Shown here: positions 52,749 through 61,901 of the stretch, one piece after another
Numbering within the stretch: position 1 is the stretch's first letter
Layout: every line of letters starts with the position of its first letter
Assembly (NCBI GenBank): GCA_002163975.1
Contig: CP019636.1
Coordinates: 6,575,501-6,639,500, forward strand
Direction of reading: 5' to 3'
DNA: 64,000 nt
DNA from: Nostocales cyanobacterium HT-58-2
Lineage (GTDB): Bacteria; Cyanobacteriota; Cyanobacteriia; Cyanobacteriales; Nostocaceae
The notes under the pieces: model-generated
Seen by the model: the letters and a program-made list of their open reading frames with translations, nothing else
Databases searched by the model: none
Told to the model about the DNA's origin: nothing
Program-made: the position numbers and the translations under genes

Positions 52749-52904
52749 ATGAGTCAGAAAAATTTAGAAAAATTTTATGTGTATGAAGTAACACGCTACC
52801 TTGACATCTACGTAGATAGTAAACAAATTCACAACACACAAGCAATTTTTAGAATACATCGTCAAAGACGTTCTGACTGTTTAAATTTTGAGACCATATT
52901 TTAG
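52749..52904 (+). CDS. Candidate small protein, 51 residues
   Basis: An ATG at 52749 opens a frame reading MSQKNLEKFYVYEVTRYLDIY and ending RRSDCLNFETIF. The mix of Tyr, Lys, Arg and the lack of AT-run residues look protein-like. Its stop overlaps the stop of the chorismate lyase gene on the other strand (TTAG). The ribosome-binding site is weak and I know no homologue. It could be chance. Confidence 0.35.
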   Translation: MSQKNLEKFYVYEVTRYLDIYVDSKQIHNTQAIFRIHRQRRSDCLNFETIF

Positions 52905-53533
52905 CGCTGATCAACATTGATTGAACTTAGCTGCATGGGTCCTAAATATTTCGTCAAGTAAGGCGAAAAAACCTCATAAATTAATGTTAAGGGCTGACCA
53001 TGATGCCAAAACAAGTAGTGACGGCCCCAAAGAGGTCCAGTTTCATCAAAGCCCGACTCCAAAGCCTCCGATTTACCATAGTAAACCCCTTGGATATCTC
53101 GATACAACTCTGTACGGAGACGAGCTAAACTTGCCCAAATAGGTAATGAACGGTTTTGTAAATACTCATCTACGTGAGAAGCTTCCCACCATGAGGTAGC
53201 ATATGCCAATCGCTGACCAGAGGCAGTACGCAGCCACACCTGTCGCCGCAGCCGTGGTCCTGGCACAGCTTTGATAAGTTCGGGTGCACCATCCCAGTCC
53301 ATACCAATCAATGACATATCTATAACATCCACTTCCGTCGGCTCACCCGTTAGTAGTTGTAAGTGTCTTGTTGGGGAGCCATCACCCAGGAGGAGTAGTT
53401 GCCAGGCTGGTGCCATCTGAGTGTGGGGCAAACCTTGTTGAATGGCTTCCTCCCCACCTTCCCAAATTGGGTTTAGGCGGTGCCATCCCGTGGGTAATGT
53501 TAAGTTATTTGTCGGCGTAAAAGTCGCAGTCAA
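52901..53533 (-). CDS. Chorismate lyase-like protein (DUF98)
   Basis: A 210-residue UbiC-like protein of the DUF98 group (Ycf21 in plastids). It has LTGEPTEVDVIDMSLIGMDWDG, PGPRLRRQVWLRTASGQRLAYATSWW, and RSLPIWASLARLRTELYRDIQ with a catalytic-type Glu. In cyanobacteria it makes 4-hydroxybenzoate from chorismate for plastoquinone. Its length and motifs fit. The start is the ATG giving MTATFTPTNN. tRNA-Leu lies 200 bases upstream. Confidence 0.88.
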   Translation of the reverse strand: MTATFTPTNNLTLPTGWHRLNPIWEGGEEAIQQGLPHTQMAPAWQLLLLGDGSPTRHLQLLTGEPTEVDVIDMSLIGMDWDGAPELIKAVPGPRLRRQVWLRTASGQRLAYATSWWEASHVDEYLQNRSLPIWASLARLRTELYRDIQGVYYGKSEALESGFDETGPLWGRHYLFWHHGQPLTLIYEVFSPYLTKYLGPMQLSSINVDQR

Positions 53534-53731
53534 GGGTCTTTACAAAACTTCATTTACTTCTATGAAAGCACAAGTAAAGCCTTAAGTGCGAGGCAGTTCT
53601 AAGTAATAAGTCTTGAATTCTGATTAAAGTTCTAAATTCCGAGCAATATGTCCTGAGTACTCTTCCACTTTCTGAAAATCTACTCATGACTCAACACTCA
53701 CAATTGTGTAATGAAAATATGAATAAAAATA

Positions 53732-53812
53732 TGCGGATGGCGAGACTCGAACTCGCAAGGCAAAGCCACACGCCCCTCAAACGTGCGCGTATACCAATTC
53801 CGCCACATCCGC
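53732..53812 (-). tRNA. trnL: tRNA-Leu (GAG)
   Basis: An 81-base class II tRNA on the minus strand. The acceptor stem is GCGGATG / CATCCGC with discriminator A. The anticodon loop TTGAGGG holds GAG (complement of 53776-53778). The short variable arm follows, then the T arm GCGAG-TTCGAGT-CTCGC. No CCA is encoded and no intron is present. Confidence 0.9.
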
Positions 53813-54535
53813 AAGGTTTCCCTGAATATAAAATATAGCATACCAGAAAGAATTACAGTAAGTGATACCTAAGTTACAGAAAATTTAAGTGCAGGAATTC
53901 ACAAATATCTCAGATGAGTATACTCAACGGACAAAAATGTCGTAGCTGCACAAGTGATATTAAAAAAGGGTATGGCGAGAGAGGCAATTTGTGGCTATTG
54001 GGCAAAGCCCAGCACCCGCACATGATGATGCTCCAAAGAACCCGCCCAAACCAAGAGACCCGCTTTACGCATTCGCGATGGTGCAGAGCACGCGCCTTGT
54101 CCTGTCGGGCAATCACTCGCGAACGGTGATGCTCTGTATGTTGCCAAGCCTTTTTGAAAGAAAAGGCTTCCCCATTGCTCTGCAATAGGGCAACCGCACT
54201 TCATTGCGGTTGGGCGAACCAGTAAGCGCGTTCGCCCAGCGTGCCCAAAGGGCATGGCACGAAGTGCCCGCCATAGGCATCGCTGCTCGTAAATTGGTTC
54301 TACGGTGAAATGCACGGTACTTTAAAAATGCCAAAGTCGGGAAACTGACTCCAGACTAGTAACGTTGCTGCTGCTAGTCTAGTTAATACCCGTAGAGGCA
54401 ATCCGCCCAATCCTTCCTTATACTTGGGAAGATTTTTGGGACTCTCCAGTCAGAATTTGAAATGAGGCTGGTGCGTAATTTCAATTTTGACAGCAGAACA
54501 ATGTCAATCTACTGGACTAATATCAAAGCTAAAAG
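53813..54535. repeat. Repeat-dense intergenic region before accC
   Basis: The stretch 53985-54310 is packed with short palindromes: GGGCAAAGCCC, GGGCAACCGCACTTCATTGCGGTTGGGC, GGGCGAACCAGTAAGCGCGTTCGCCC and ATTGCTCTGCAAT. These are cyanobacterial dispersed repeats joined end to end. All frames over it are chance. The rest is AT-rich and presumably holds the accC promoter. Confidence 0.7.
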
Positions 54536-55888
54536 ATGAAGTTTGACAAAATATTAATTGCTAATCGAGGAGAAATCGCGCTTCGCATTCTCCGCGCTTG
54601 TGAAGAAATGGGGATTGCGACAGTAGCGGTACACTCCACAGTTGACCGTAATGCTCTGCACGTCCAACTTGCTGATGAAGCGGTTTGTATTGGCGAAGCT
54701 GCTAGCAGTAAAAGTTATTTGAATATTCCCAATATTATTGCAGCGGCATTGACACGTAATGCTAGCGCCATTCATCCTGGTTATGGCTTTTTGGCAGAAA
54801 ATGCTAGGTTTGCAGAAATCTGTGCTGATCATCACATTGCTTTTATTGGACCATCTCCCGAAGCTATCCGGCTTATGGGGGATAAATCCACTGCAAAAGA
54901 AACCATGCAAAAAGCTGGGGTACCTACGGTTCCAGGTAGTGATGGGTTGATAGAGTCGGAGCAAGAAGGCTTAGCGATCGCCAGAAAAATTGGCTACCCA
55001 GTCATGATTAAGGCGACAGCTGGCGGTGGCGGACGCGGTATGCGCTTAGTGCGTTCTGAAAACGAGTTCGTCAAATCTTTCCAAGCAGCCCAAGGCGAAG
55101 CGGGAGCAGCTTTTGGTAATTCCGGAGTTTATCTAGAAAAATTTATTGAGCGTCCCCGTCATATTGAATTTCAAATTTTGGCTGATAACTATGGCAATGT
55201 TATCCACTTGGGTGAACGGGATTGCTCAATTCAGCGCCGTAACCAGAAGCTTTTAGAAGAAGCGCCCAGCCCTGCTCTTGATTCAGACTTGCGAGAGAAA
55301 ATGGGACAAGCTGCCGTCAAGGCTGCCCAGTTTATTAACTACAGTGGAGCAGGGACAATTGAGTTTCTCTTGGATAAATCCGGTGAATTCTATTTTATGG
55401 AAATGAACACCCGGATTCAAGTCGAGCATCCTGTGACGGAGATGATTACTGGCATAGACTTGCTTGCTGAACAAATCCGTATTGCTCAAGGGGAAAGACT
55501 CAAGCTGTCACAAGACCAAGTTATTTTACGCGGTCATGCAATTGAATGCCGCATAAATGCCGAAGATCCTGACCATGATTTTCGCCCTTCTGCCGGACGT
55601 ATCAGTGGTTATCTGCCTCCTGGAGGTCCTGGAGTCCGAATTGATTCTCATGTTTACACCGATTACCAAATTCCTCCTTACTACGACTCCCTCATCGGCA
55701 AATTAATAGTTTGGGGACCAGATCGTTCCACGGCTATTAACCGCATGAAACGAGCCCTACGAGAATGTGCCATCACGGGGCTACCCACAACGATTGCGTT
55801 TCACCAGAAAATCATGGAACACCCACAATTTCTACAGGGGAAAGTCTACACGAATTTCGTACAGGAGATGAAAACGTTATTGCAGTAG
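54536..55888 (+). CDS. accC: Biotin carboxylase subunit of acetyl-CoA carboxylase
   Basis: A 450-residue enzyme that carboxylates biotin on AccB with ATP and bicarbonate, the first step of fatty acid synthesis. MKFDKILIANRGEIALRILR opens the pre-ATP-grasp domain. The ATP-grasp region has GYPVMIKATAGGGGRGMRLV, EKFIERPRHIEFQ and the catalytic-face motif EFYFMEMNTRIQVEHPVTE. RINAEDP and the C-terminal domain complete it. Length and motifs match the single-subunit bacterial form. The gene stands alone here; accB and accA/D are not in the window. Confidence 0.95.
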   Translation: MKFDKILIANRGEIALRILRACEEMGIATVAVHSTVDRNALHVQLADEAVCIGEAASSKSYLNIPNIIAAALTRNASAIHPGYGFLAENARFAEICADHHIAFIGPSPEAIRLMGDKSTAKETMQKAGVPTVPGSDGLIESEQEGLAIARKIGYPVMIKATAGGGGRGMRLVRSENEFVKSFQAAQGEAGAAFGNSGVYLEKFIERPRHIEFQILADNYGNVIHLGERDCSIQRRNQKLLEEAPSPALDSDLREKMGQAAVKAAQFINYSGAGTIEFLLDKSGEFYFMEMNTRIQVEHPVTEMITGIDLLAEQIRIAQGERLKLSQDQVILRGHAIECRINAEDPDHDFRPSAGRISGYLPPGGPGVRIDSHVYTDYQIPPYYDSLIGKLIVWGPDRSTAINRMKRALRECAITGLPTTIAFHQKIMEHPQFLQGKVYTNFVQEMKTLLQ

Positions 55889-56006
55889 AATTTGTTACTA
55901 GCTGGTGGTGAGACACTCGCTGCTCAAATATTCAAAATTCACGCATTCAAAGTTCAAAATTTTGAATCTTAATTTTGAATGTAGAATTGATAATTTTGAA
56001 TTCCTC

Positions 56007-56102
56007 GGCAGGGGGAGACTGGCGTGTATGCTTCCTCGGCTCTGGCTTGTAGCAAGTGGTATGACAACGACGCCACTTGCTATAACAGAGGAGACTTCTG
56101 CC
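56007..56102. other. Structured intergenic element downstream of accC
   Basis: Nested arms: GGCAG / CTGCC outside, CTCTG / CAGAG in the middle, and TAGCAAGTGG / CCACTTGCTA (56050-56059, 56073-56082) inside. The nested stems could form an RNA structure, a palindromic element or a terminator. Nothing links it to a known RNA family. Confidence 0.4.
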
Positions 56103-56205
56103 AGGGTATGTCATTCAGACACAGAGTTTAGAACATAGGCATACTCGAAGGGTGAGTCGTTAGTTTTGACAACCAAGACTAACAACTCACTACTAACAAT
56201 CTTGA

Positions 56206-56496
56206 CTAAACACGAGACATCATAGTTAGCAGTCCTTGCTGACCTAAAAGAATTTCCCTGACAAGACTGAAAATCCCAACCCAAATGATTGGGGTGATGT
56301 CCACGCCACCAATAGGAGGTACTATCTTTCGCAATGGTACTAGGAAGGGCTCAGTCGGCCAAGCTACTAGATTAAAAGGCAAACGATTTAGATCGACTTG
56401 AGGATACCAAGTCAGAATAATTCGGAAAATAAACAAAAATGTCATCAGTCCCAATACGGGACCGAGAATCCAAGCGGCAAGGTTAGCACCAGTCAT
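56206..56496 (-). CDS. YggT/Ycf19 family membrane protein
   Basis: A 96-residue protein with two membrane helices (AWILGPVLGLMTFLFIFRII and PIIWVGIFSLVREILLG). The family signature ILTWYPQVDLNRLPFNLV then EPFLVPLRKIVPPIGGVDITPI lies between them. Relatives (plastid Ycf19, bacterial YggT) help place nucleoids, division proteins or membrane complexes. It stands alone between accC and psbX, pointing away from psbX. Confidence 0.9.
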   Translation of the reverse strand: MTGANLAAWILGPVLGLMTFLFIFRIILTWYPQVDLNRLPFNLVAWPTEPFLVPLRKIVPPIGGVDITPIIWVGIFSLVREILLGQQGLLTMMSRV

Positions 56497-56913
56497 GATT
56501 TATGCTTGACTTTTCTATGTGAATAAAAGAATGAACTGAAACAGGGGAATAAAATTTTAAGCTTTGTAAAGCCTTTCTTTAATTTTAACTAAACGCTGTT
56601 TCACCAAAGGAAACAGGGCATGTAATCACTATCAACGATTGTCTTGAGCTTGGGTCACAGCTAGCTGTGCCGTTGATGAACGCAAGTGCACGTGCCTCTG
56701 GCGCTTAGTTCTTTCCCACGTATGTCGTTCGCCGCTAGCCATAGGCGTCTTTGTTGGCGCAGCCTCTGCAATAAGAAAAGGACAAAGGGTAGCAGCGCCG
56801 TCAAGTGATGTGAGAACTACGCCAGTTCCTTCTCCTTTACCAACAAACGACTTCTCAAGGGTCTACTAGACCATTAAAATTGTTATAAAATGTGTAAAAA
56901 AAGGTTGAAATCT
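56497..56913. other. Divergent region between yggT and psbX
   Basis: No gene is visible. TAGTTCTTTCCCACGTATG and GCCGCTAGCCATAGGCG are repeat-like GC patches. GTTTCACCAAAGGAAAC is a small palindrome. The psbX promoter should lie in the last 150 bases. Confidence 0.45.
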
Positions 56914-57033
56914 ATGACGCCATCTTTAGCAAATTTCCTTTGGAGTCTAGCTTGGGGTGCAGCAATTGTTGTTATCCCCGCCACAGTAGGATTGATTTTT
57001 GTGAGCCAGAAAGATAAAATTCAGCGCTCATAA
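56914..57033 (+). CDS. psbX: Photosystem II protein X
   Basis: A 39-residue protein beginning MTPSLANFLWSLAWGAAIVV and ending VSQKDKIQRS. One membrane helix spans the centre. PsbX sits at the edge of the photosystem II core near cytochrome b559 and the Q_B site region. Length and sequence match cyanobacterial PsbX. It lies just before ycf66, a common pairing. A strong hairpin 10 bases after the stop ends the transcript. Confidence 0.95.
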   Translation: MTPSLANFLWSLAWGAAIVVIPATVGLIFVSQKDKIQRS

Positions 57034-57042
57034 GATGTTTTA

Positions 57043-57068
57043 TAGAGACGTGATTTGTCACGTCTCTA
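57043..57068 (+). terminator. Hairpin terminator after psbX
   Basis: TAGAGACGTGA and TCACGTCTCTA form a perfect 11-base stem around TTTG, ten bases past the psbX stop, followed by CTTTTAAA. It probably ends the psbX message, with ycf66 using its own promoter. Confidence 0.75.
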
Positions 57069-57347
57069 CTTTTAAAACTGATTTTCTGTCAGTCAGTTAA
57101 TTACCGAATTGCAAATTCTTAGCAATTCATCATTGTAGAAGTATATTTATACTAAGCTGACAGACACAGGCTTATTAGCTTTGGGTCATAATGTAAAGAC
57201 GCGTTAGCGTTCGCGTAGTATGTCCCTATAGGGGCATGGTATTTTTTAGAGCGAGACAATTTCGCATCTTTTCATATTGTGTCTGATTACAGTAGAGATT
57301 TAAATTCTAACTCGCTAACATAGATTCTGAATATTAGGTAAAAAACA

Positions 57348-58268
57348 ATGCTAATGTTTGGGCTGAACTCAGCCAGTATTCTGGCTCAGGTAAACTTTGG
57401 GGCAAACTCAGCCAGTGTACTAGGAATTTTCTTGGCTGTGGCTGGGGCAGCACTCTACTTTCTCCGCTCTGTGCGTCCAGAGCTTTCACGTGACCAAGAT
57501 ATCTTCTTTGCGGCTGTAGGCTTACTCTGCGGTTTCATTCTGATATTCCAAGGTTGGCGTCTTGACCCGATTCTACAATTTGGTCAGTTGCTTTTGGCAG
57601 GTTCAACCATATTTTTTGCGGTTGAAAGTATTCGTCTACGAGGTATAGCCACCCAGCAAGCTAAGCGCAACACCCCTATTGTGGATGACGAGCGAGAAGT
57701 CAGCGACAACTACAGGTATAACAGGAAGTATAAAGCGCAGGTAGATGCTGAGTTAGAACCACTACCTTACGATGATGATTACGATGAACGCCCCGTGCGT
57801 GGTCGAATTTCCGGTAGCAGGGATAACCGTTCATCACGTGATGAATACTATGAAGATGAAACCCCGCGTCGTCCGGAAAGACGCAACGGAAACGAAAGAC
57901 TGACAACAAGTGACAAAACTGACAAAACACGTCGCCGTAGTTCTGGGCGTTCTGTACGTCCTTCAGAAAGGTTTGATGATGAAGATTGGGGGACTTCCAA
58001 AACTGTTGATAACTGGGATAGCTCAATAACTGAAGAAAAAAGACCTCCTCGTCGTGGCGGTAACGGACCAGTGCGTCCAGAAACGCGTGATGAAGATGTT
58101 GCTCCCAGACCAAGAAAACGTCGTACACCAGGTGCATCGGCTCCCCGAAGAGAGCGTGAGGATGATGAGGTGATTTCTACTGAATATGTAGAATACAAAC
58201 CCTTAGAGCGCTCAGAGCGTTCCGGTGAGGATCAAGATAATTCGTCGAACTTTGATGAAAATTTATAA
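57348..58268 (+). CDS. ycf66: Ycf66 family protein
   Basis: A 306-residue protein. The N-terminal ~100 residues match Ycf66: GLNSASILAQVNFGANSASVLGIFLAVAGAALY, two further helices and SIRLRG. The rest is a charged, low-complexity tail rich in Arg, Asp and Glu (NDxRRxxR.., DDEDWG, RPPRRGG), typical of cyanobacterial members and probably disordered. It is linked to psbX by position. The role is unknown, but the family is tied to photosynthetic organisms. Confidence 0.9.
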   Translation: MLMFGLNSASILAQVNFGANSASVLGIFLAVAGAALYFLRSVRPELSRDQDIFFAAVGLLCGFILIFQGWRLDPILQFGQLLLAGSTIFFAVESIRLRGIATQQAKRNTPIVDDEREVSDNYRYNRKYKAQVDAELEPLPYDDDYDERPVRGRISGSRDNRSSRDEYYEDETPRRPERRNGNERLTTSDKTDKTRRRSSGRSVRPSERFDDEDWGTSKTVDNWDSSITEEKRPPRRGGNGPVRPETRDEDVAPRPRKRRTPGASAPRREREDDEVISTEYVEYKPLERSERSGEDQDNSSNFDENL

Positions 58269-58315
58269 ATAAGCTTAGGTGAAGGATGCAGAAGCGGTAA
58301 CGGAAAAAAGTTGAG

Positions 58316-58876
58316 GTGAAAAAAATTACGCCCAGTTTTTGGCTCCAAAGGCAAATTCCTTGGGGTCTTAGTTTTACGATGGCAAGTGTACTTGTCTCCT
58401 GTGGTTACAGTGATATCCCAATTGGACCGACTTCTCTCAACAGCCGATACACTGAACAGCAGCCAGCGTTGAGTGGAAACGGTCGTTTTTTAGCATTTGT
58501 TTCTAATCGCAAGGGTAGTCATCAACTACTGATGTATGATTTGGAACAACAGCAGTTTATTAAGACACCGGGCTTAAACCGACCAGAGACAATTACCGAA
58601 AGTCCCAGCCTCAGCTACACCGGACGTTACACTGCTTACATCACCACCGACCAAGGTAGACCAATTGTGGCGCTTTATGATCGTGCTACGCAACAGTCAC
58701 AAACTCTGACTCCAATCTATCGTGGCTGGGTAAAAAATCCGAGTATCAGCCCAGATGGGCGTTATGTTGTTTTTGAAACTGCTAGCCGTGGTCAGTGGGA
58801 CATTGAAGTTCTAGACCGAGGACCGAATGTTGAGTTAGATCTTCCTAACGGCGCAGCAGTGGGTGCATCCCCTTAG
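58316..58876 (+). CDS. TolB-like beta-propeller lipoprotein
   Basis: 186 residues from a GTG start. The signal ends in a lipobox-like VLVSCG. Beta-propeller repeats are clear: QPALSGNGRFLAFVSNRKGSHQLLMYDLE, SPSLSYTGRYTAYITTDQGRP and NPSISPDGRYVVFETASRGQWDIEVLD. TolB-like proteins of this size occur in pairs in cyanobacteria. It probably acts at the outer membrane with the peptidoglycan-binding machinery. The next gene is a shortened copy. Confidence 0.8.
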   Translation: MKKITPSFWLQRQIPWGLSFTMASVLVSCGYSDIPIGPTSLNSRYTEQQPALSGNGRFLAFVSNRKGSHQLLMYDLEQQQFIKTPGLNRPETITESPSLSYTGRYTAYITTDQGRPIVALYDRATQQSQTLTPIYRGWVKNPSISPDGRYVVFETASRGQWDIEVLDRGPNVELDLPNGAAVGASP

Positions 58877-58939
58877 CGCTGCTTCACTACGGCGCTGGAC
58901 TCACCACACTGCCTGCTCTTGACGAGTGACTCTTGACTC

Positions 58940-59203
58940 ATGACCAAATGCTCTATTTTTGTGCCTCTATTTGCCATAACGATTTTGTTGAGTAGCTGTG
59001 CTGGCTACCCACGCATAGTGAACTATCCTTATGATCCGGGGGGTCAAAGTCTAAATAGTTCTGCTTCGGAATTAGATCCGCAAATCTCTAGAAGATACAT
59101 TGTTTTTGCAAGCGATCGCCGAGGCAGCCAAGACATTTATATGTTTGATCGGGTCATTACTTGCCTCGAGCTAGCATTCGCAATCCAAGGGGAGCAATAC
59201 TGA
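58940..59203 (+). pseudogene. Truncated TolB-like lipoprotein
   Basis: 87 codons. MTKCSIFVPLFAITILLSSCAG is a lipoprotein signal, and DPQISRRYIVFASDRRGSQDIYMFDR is one propeller repeat. Homology stops at residue ~71. The last ~15 codons are the antisense of the sdhB end and encode nothing recognisable. The intact family is about twice this long. The break lies at about 59155, where the sdhB reading ends. Confidence 0.7.
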
Positions 59204-60083
59204 GCAATCCTTTAAGGTCTTTCAAATAGTTCCCAACCACTTGTAAACCAAATTGACGTTCATCAATCCAACCACCTTTCTTGACTAACTCTATTAAGAC
59301 TTTGCGATGGCGAATTGAACGGCTATCACTTGCTTGTTTGTGTTCGAGAATTTCCTGCTTGATTTTGGTGATTTGATCTAAGGGAGCAACACCCATTGGA
59401 CAAACGGAATTACAGTAAAAACAACGGGTACAACCCCAAACTCCTTTAGTTCCTTCGTTATATTCTTCTAAACGAGATTCAGTGTTGCTATCACGAGAGT
59501 CTGCGACCATGCGGTAAGCTTTGGCAAGGGCATGGGGACCAACAAAGTCTGAGTCAACTTCACGAGCATTGCACTCAGAGTAGCAAGCTCCACACATAAT
59601 ACAGTTACCAGTTTCATCAAGGCGCGATCGCTCTTGGGGTGTTTGTAAAAATTCCCTTTCTGGGACGCTGCGTCCTGCTGTACTCACATAAGGAGCAACC
59701 CTCTCAAGGTTGTTCCAAAAACTGCTCATATCGACTACTAAATCTTTGATCACAGGCATATTGCCTAATGGTGCGATCGTTATTTCTGGAATGACATTTG
59801 CATGAGTTTGTGTCATTTCCGTTTGTTGTAATTTGGCAATTTCGTTGCCAACATTCTCCTTGCAAGCCAAAGCTGAAGACCCATTGATTCGCATAGCGCA
59901 ACTGCCACAAATTGTATTGCGACAATTTTTGCGAAACGCTAATGTCCCATCTTGCTCCCACTTAATACGATTGAGACAATCTAGAATTGTATTTCCTGGT
60001 TCGGCATCCAGACGGTAAGTTTGTACAACTGGGGAGGCATTTTCTTGTCGCCGTATGATCTTAAAAAGAACTTCCATTGCCAC
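59157..60083 (-). CDS. sdhB: Succinate dehydrogenase iron-sulfur subunit
   Basis: 308 residues (306 from the second ATG). The N-terminal 2Fe-2S ligands lie in CRNTICGSCAMRINGSSALACKE. The 4Fe-4S/3Fe-4S part has NCIMCGACYSECNAREV and CTRCFYCNSVCPMGVAP. It transfers electrons from succinate to quinone in the thylakoid membrane. It ends in LGLRMLARGK, earlier than I expect; relatives usually run ~20 further residues. The 3' end abuts the shortened TolB-like gene, so both may have been cut by one deletion. Confidence 0.9.
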   Translation of the reverse strand: MAMEVLFKIIRRQENASPVVQTYRLDAEPGNTILDCLNRIKWEQDGTLAFRKNCRNTICGSCAMRINGSSALACKENVGNEIAKLQQTEMTQTHANVIPEITIAPLGNMPVIKDLVVDMSSFWNNLERVAPYVSTAGRSVPEREFLQTPQERSRLDETGNCIMCGACYSECNAREVDSDFVGPHALAKAYRMVADSRDSNTESRLEEYNEGTKGVWGCTRCFYCNSVCPMGVAPLDQITKIKQEILEHKQASDSRSIRHRKVLIELVKKGGWIDERQFGLQVVGNYLKDLKGLLSIAPLGLRMLARGK

Positions 60084-61382
60084 TAACCAAAGTCTTGAAA
60101 TTACTATACATATCTATGAAATTCTTCCCACATATGGGCTGCTCACCAATATGTGAGCTATGCTCTTGTTGCCCTTAATTCTAGGCTACCTGTTAGTAGG
60201 CTGATGATTAAAGAGCTTCTTATTCTACTTTAAGGATAATCATGAAAATCTTAGTTGTATCAGCAGCCAATAGGTTGAGCACAGATGTCTCCATAGCGAG
60301 CACAGTAGAAAAAATAATCGCTGCTTGACAATTCATTCATGTGTTTGGGTGAAAGAAGAGCAGATTAGAACAGAGAAATAGGGAAAATGGGACTTAAGTT
60401 CATCCTTTAACTGAAAATTTCCTTTCTTAAATACTCCTTAGCTTATCACTGTATCTTGATGTTAACGCGAGTGAAGGAGGCACTGATTAGAAAAATCGCT
60501 CAATCAGTCGTGAAGTACCAAATTTTTGGTTATATAGAATTGTTAAAGCTCTTAATGAACATCTTGACCTCTTAATCAAGAAACTCAAAGGATGTAACTC
60601 ATTAGTCAAAACTGCTTGTCAAAATTAAATGAATTTTTATAAAAGCCCTCCAGTAATACTCATCCCATGGGTAGGGATTTAGATAAAAGTGTAGCAGCAA
60701 GTTTAATTCAAAATTAAACACTAATTTTGCTATTATTAAACCATGCTACTATTTAATATAAAATTACGAAGCAACAAAACCAGTATCAATCGCCATACGA
60801 GTGCGACTGTTACTGCTTTGTTTCTTTGTAATAAAGTGGAGGCGAGAAATTTCTGGTCTCTATTTGCAGGATAAAAGGTTGTAATTCGGCACAACCCTAT
60901 GAAAATACTATGTTGTCTTATGCTTCTTGAGCATGAATGGGAAAACCCCACGACTTAAGGGCAATAAAGACAAATTTAGGAAAGTGAAAAACCTGTAATT
61001 TGTTGGGTCTACGACTTGTTGCTAGTGGTAGAATACAACGGCAATAAAGCGGGAAGAAAATCCTCATCGCTTTTTGCCTCCCAATTTGTAAAGGTTGCTC
61101 AAAGTTGCACCATTGTAGTAGTGCCAAAAAAGAGAATTCTTTCATTCAAATGGCAAATGATGGTGAAAAGTGCCGTAAAATTACGAAAATTAATGCCTGT
61201 GACAAGCCTAACCTCATTCTGTTGTGGGTCACTATAACAGATGTTCTTGTAGCTCTCCTATATGGAGAAATGAGCCCTCGCCATAGGGTTTTAAGCAACT
61301 TTGTGCAGATGTTGAAAAGTCAAGTACTGGCAAAAGACAATTTGTTTATTAGTTTGGAGAGAGTGAGGATCTTTGAAGCATA
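60084..61382. other. Long intergenic region between sdhB and cyAbrB
   Basis: The 1.3-kb gap holds no supported gene. Short frames (for example 28 codons at 60242) are unconvincing. A + strand stretch near 61016-61180 translates to SSLFASQFVKVAQSCTIVV, which faintly recalls an HPr-like motif but breaks immediately after. It may hold decayed sequence plus the promoters of sdhB and cyAbrB. I see no tRNA or known structured RNA. Confidence 0.45.
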
Positions 61383-61847
61383 ATGACTGAAACTGCCACC
61401 GCACCATTAACTGGAAAAGCACTGCTAGCTAAAGTTAAAGAACTTTCTAATTTACCACGGCGAGAAAGAGCTAAGCAGTGTGGTTATTATACAGTTACTA
61501 AAAATAACCAAGTTCGTGTCAACCTGACTGATTTTTATGATGCTTTGCTGTCGGCTAGGGGAATTCCTTTAAGTCCTGAAGCACCTAAAGATGGGCGTGG
61601 ACGTGAACCAACATACAGAGTCAGTGTTCATCAAAATGGGCAGATTGTTATTGGTGCAACTTACACCAAAGCAATGGGATTAAAGCCCGGTGATGAATTT
61701 GAAATTAAGCTGGGTTATAAGCATATTCACTTAATTCAAGTGGATAGTGATAAAAAGATACTCCAGCATGATGAAGATGCAGAAGACTACGAAGATATCG
61801 AAGATGAGGAAGACCTAGAAGACGACTACGAAGAAGAGGAGGAATAA
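61383..61847 (+). CDS. calA: AbrB-like transcriptional regulator (CalA/cyAbrB type)
   Basis: A 154-residue protein. It has the cyanobacterial AbrB form: LTGKALLAKVKELSNLPRRERAKQCGYY at the N-terminus, and the DNA-binding domain at the C-terminal half, YRVSVHQNGQIVIGATYTKAMGLKPGDEFEIKLGYKHIHL. An acidic tail of about 27 residues follows. CyAbrB proteins regulate carbon/nitrogen balance and hydrogenase genes; CalA is the Anabaena name. As in Anabaena, it lies divergent from sdhB. A hairpin follows 16 bases after its stop. Confidence 0.88.
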   Translation: MTETATAPLTGKALLAKVKELSNLPRRERAKQCGYYTVTKNNQVRVNLTDFYDALLSARGIPLSPEAPKDGRGREPTYRVSVHQNGQIVIGATYTKAMGLKPGDEFEIKLGYKHIHLIQVDSDKKILQHDEDAEDYEDIEDEEDLEDDYEEEEE

Positions 61848-61862
61848 ACTTTTCTTAACAGT

Positions 61863-61901
61863 AGAGACAAGTTTAAAGCACAAGCTTTATGACTTGTCTC
61901 T
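61863..61901 (+). terminator. Hairpin terminator after cyAbrB
   Basis: AGAGACAAGT pairs with ACTTGTCTCT, with an inner AAAGC/GCTTT-like arm. A TTTATGAC run follows. It ends the cyAbrB transcript. Confidence 0.7.

Noticed and set aside
53910..54334. Several overlapping frames of 65-106 codons
   Set aside because: They run across a block of palindromic repeats on both strands and resemble no protein.
60242..60328. 28-codon frame MKILVVSAANRLST..
   Set aside because: Too short, no ribosome-binding site, no recognisable family; could be chance.
61016..61237. HPr-like string SSLFASQFVKVAQS
   Set aside because: Only about 20 residues match the general HPr pattern and the rest does not follow in any frame, so a phosphocarrier gene is not supported.
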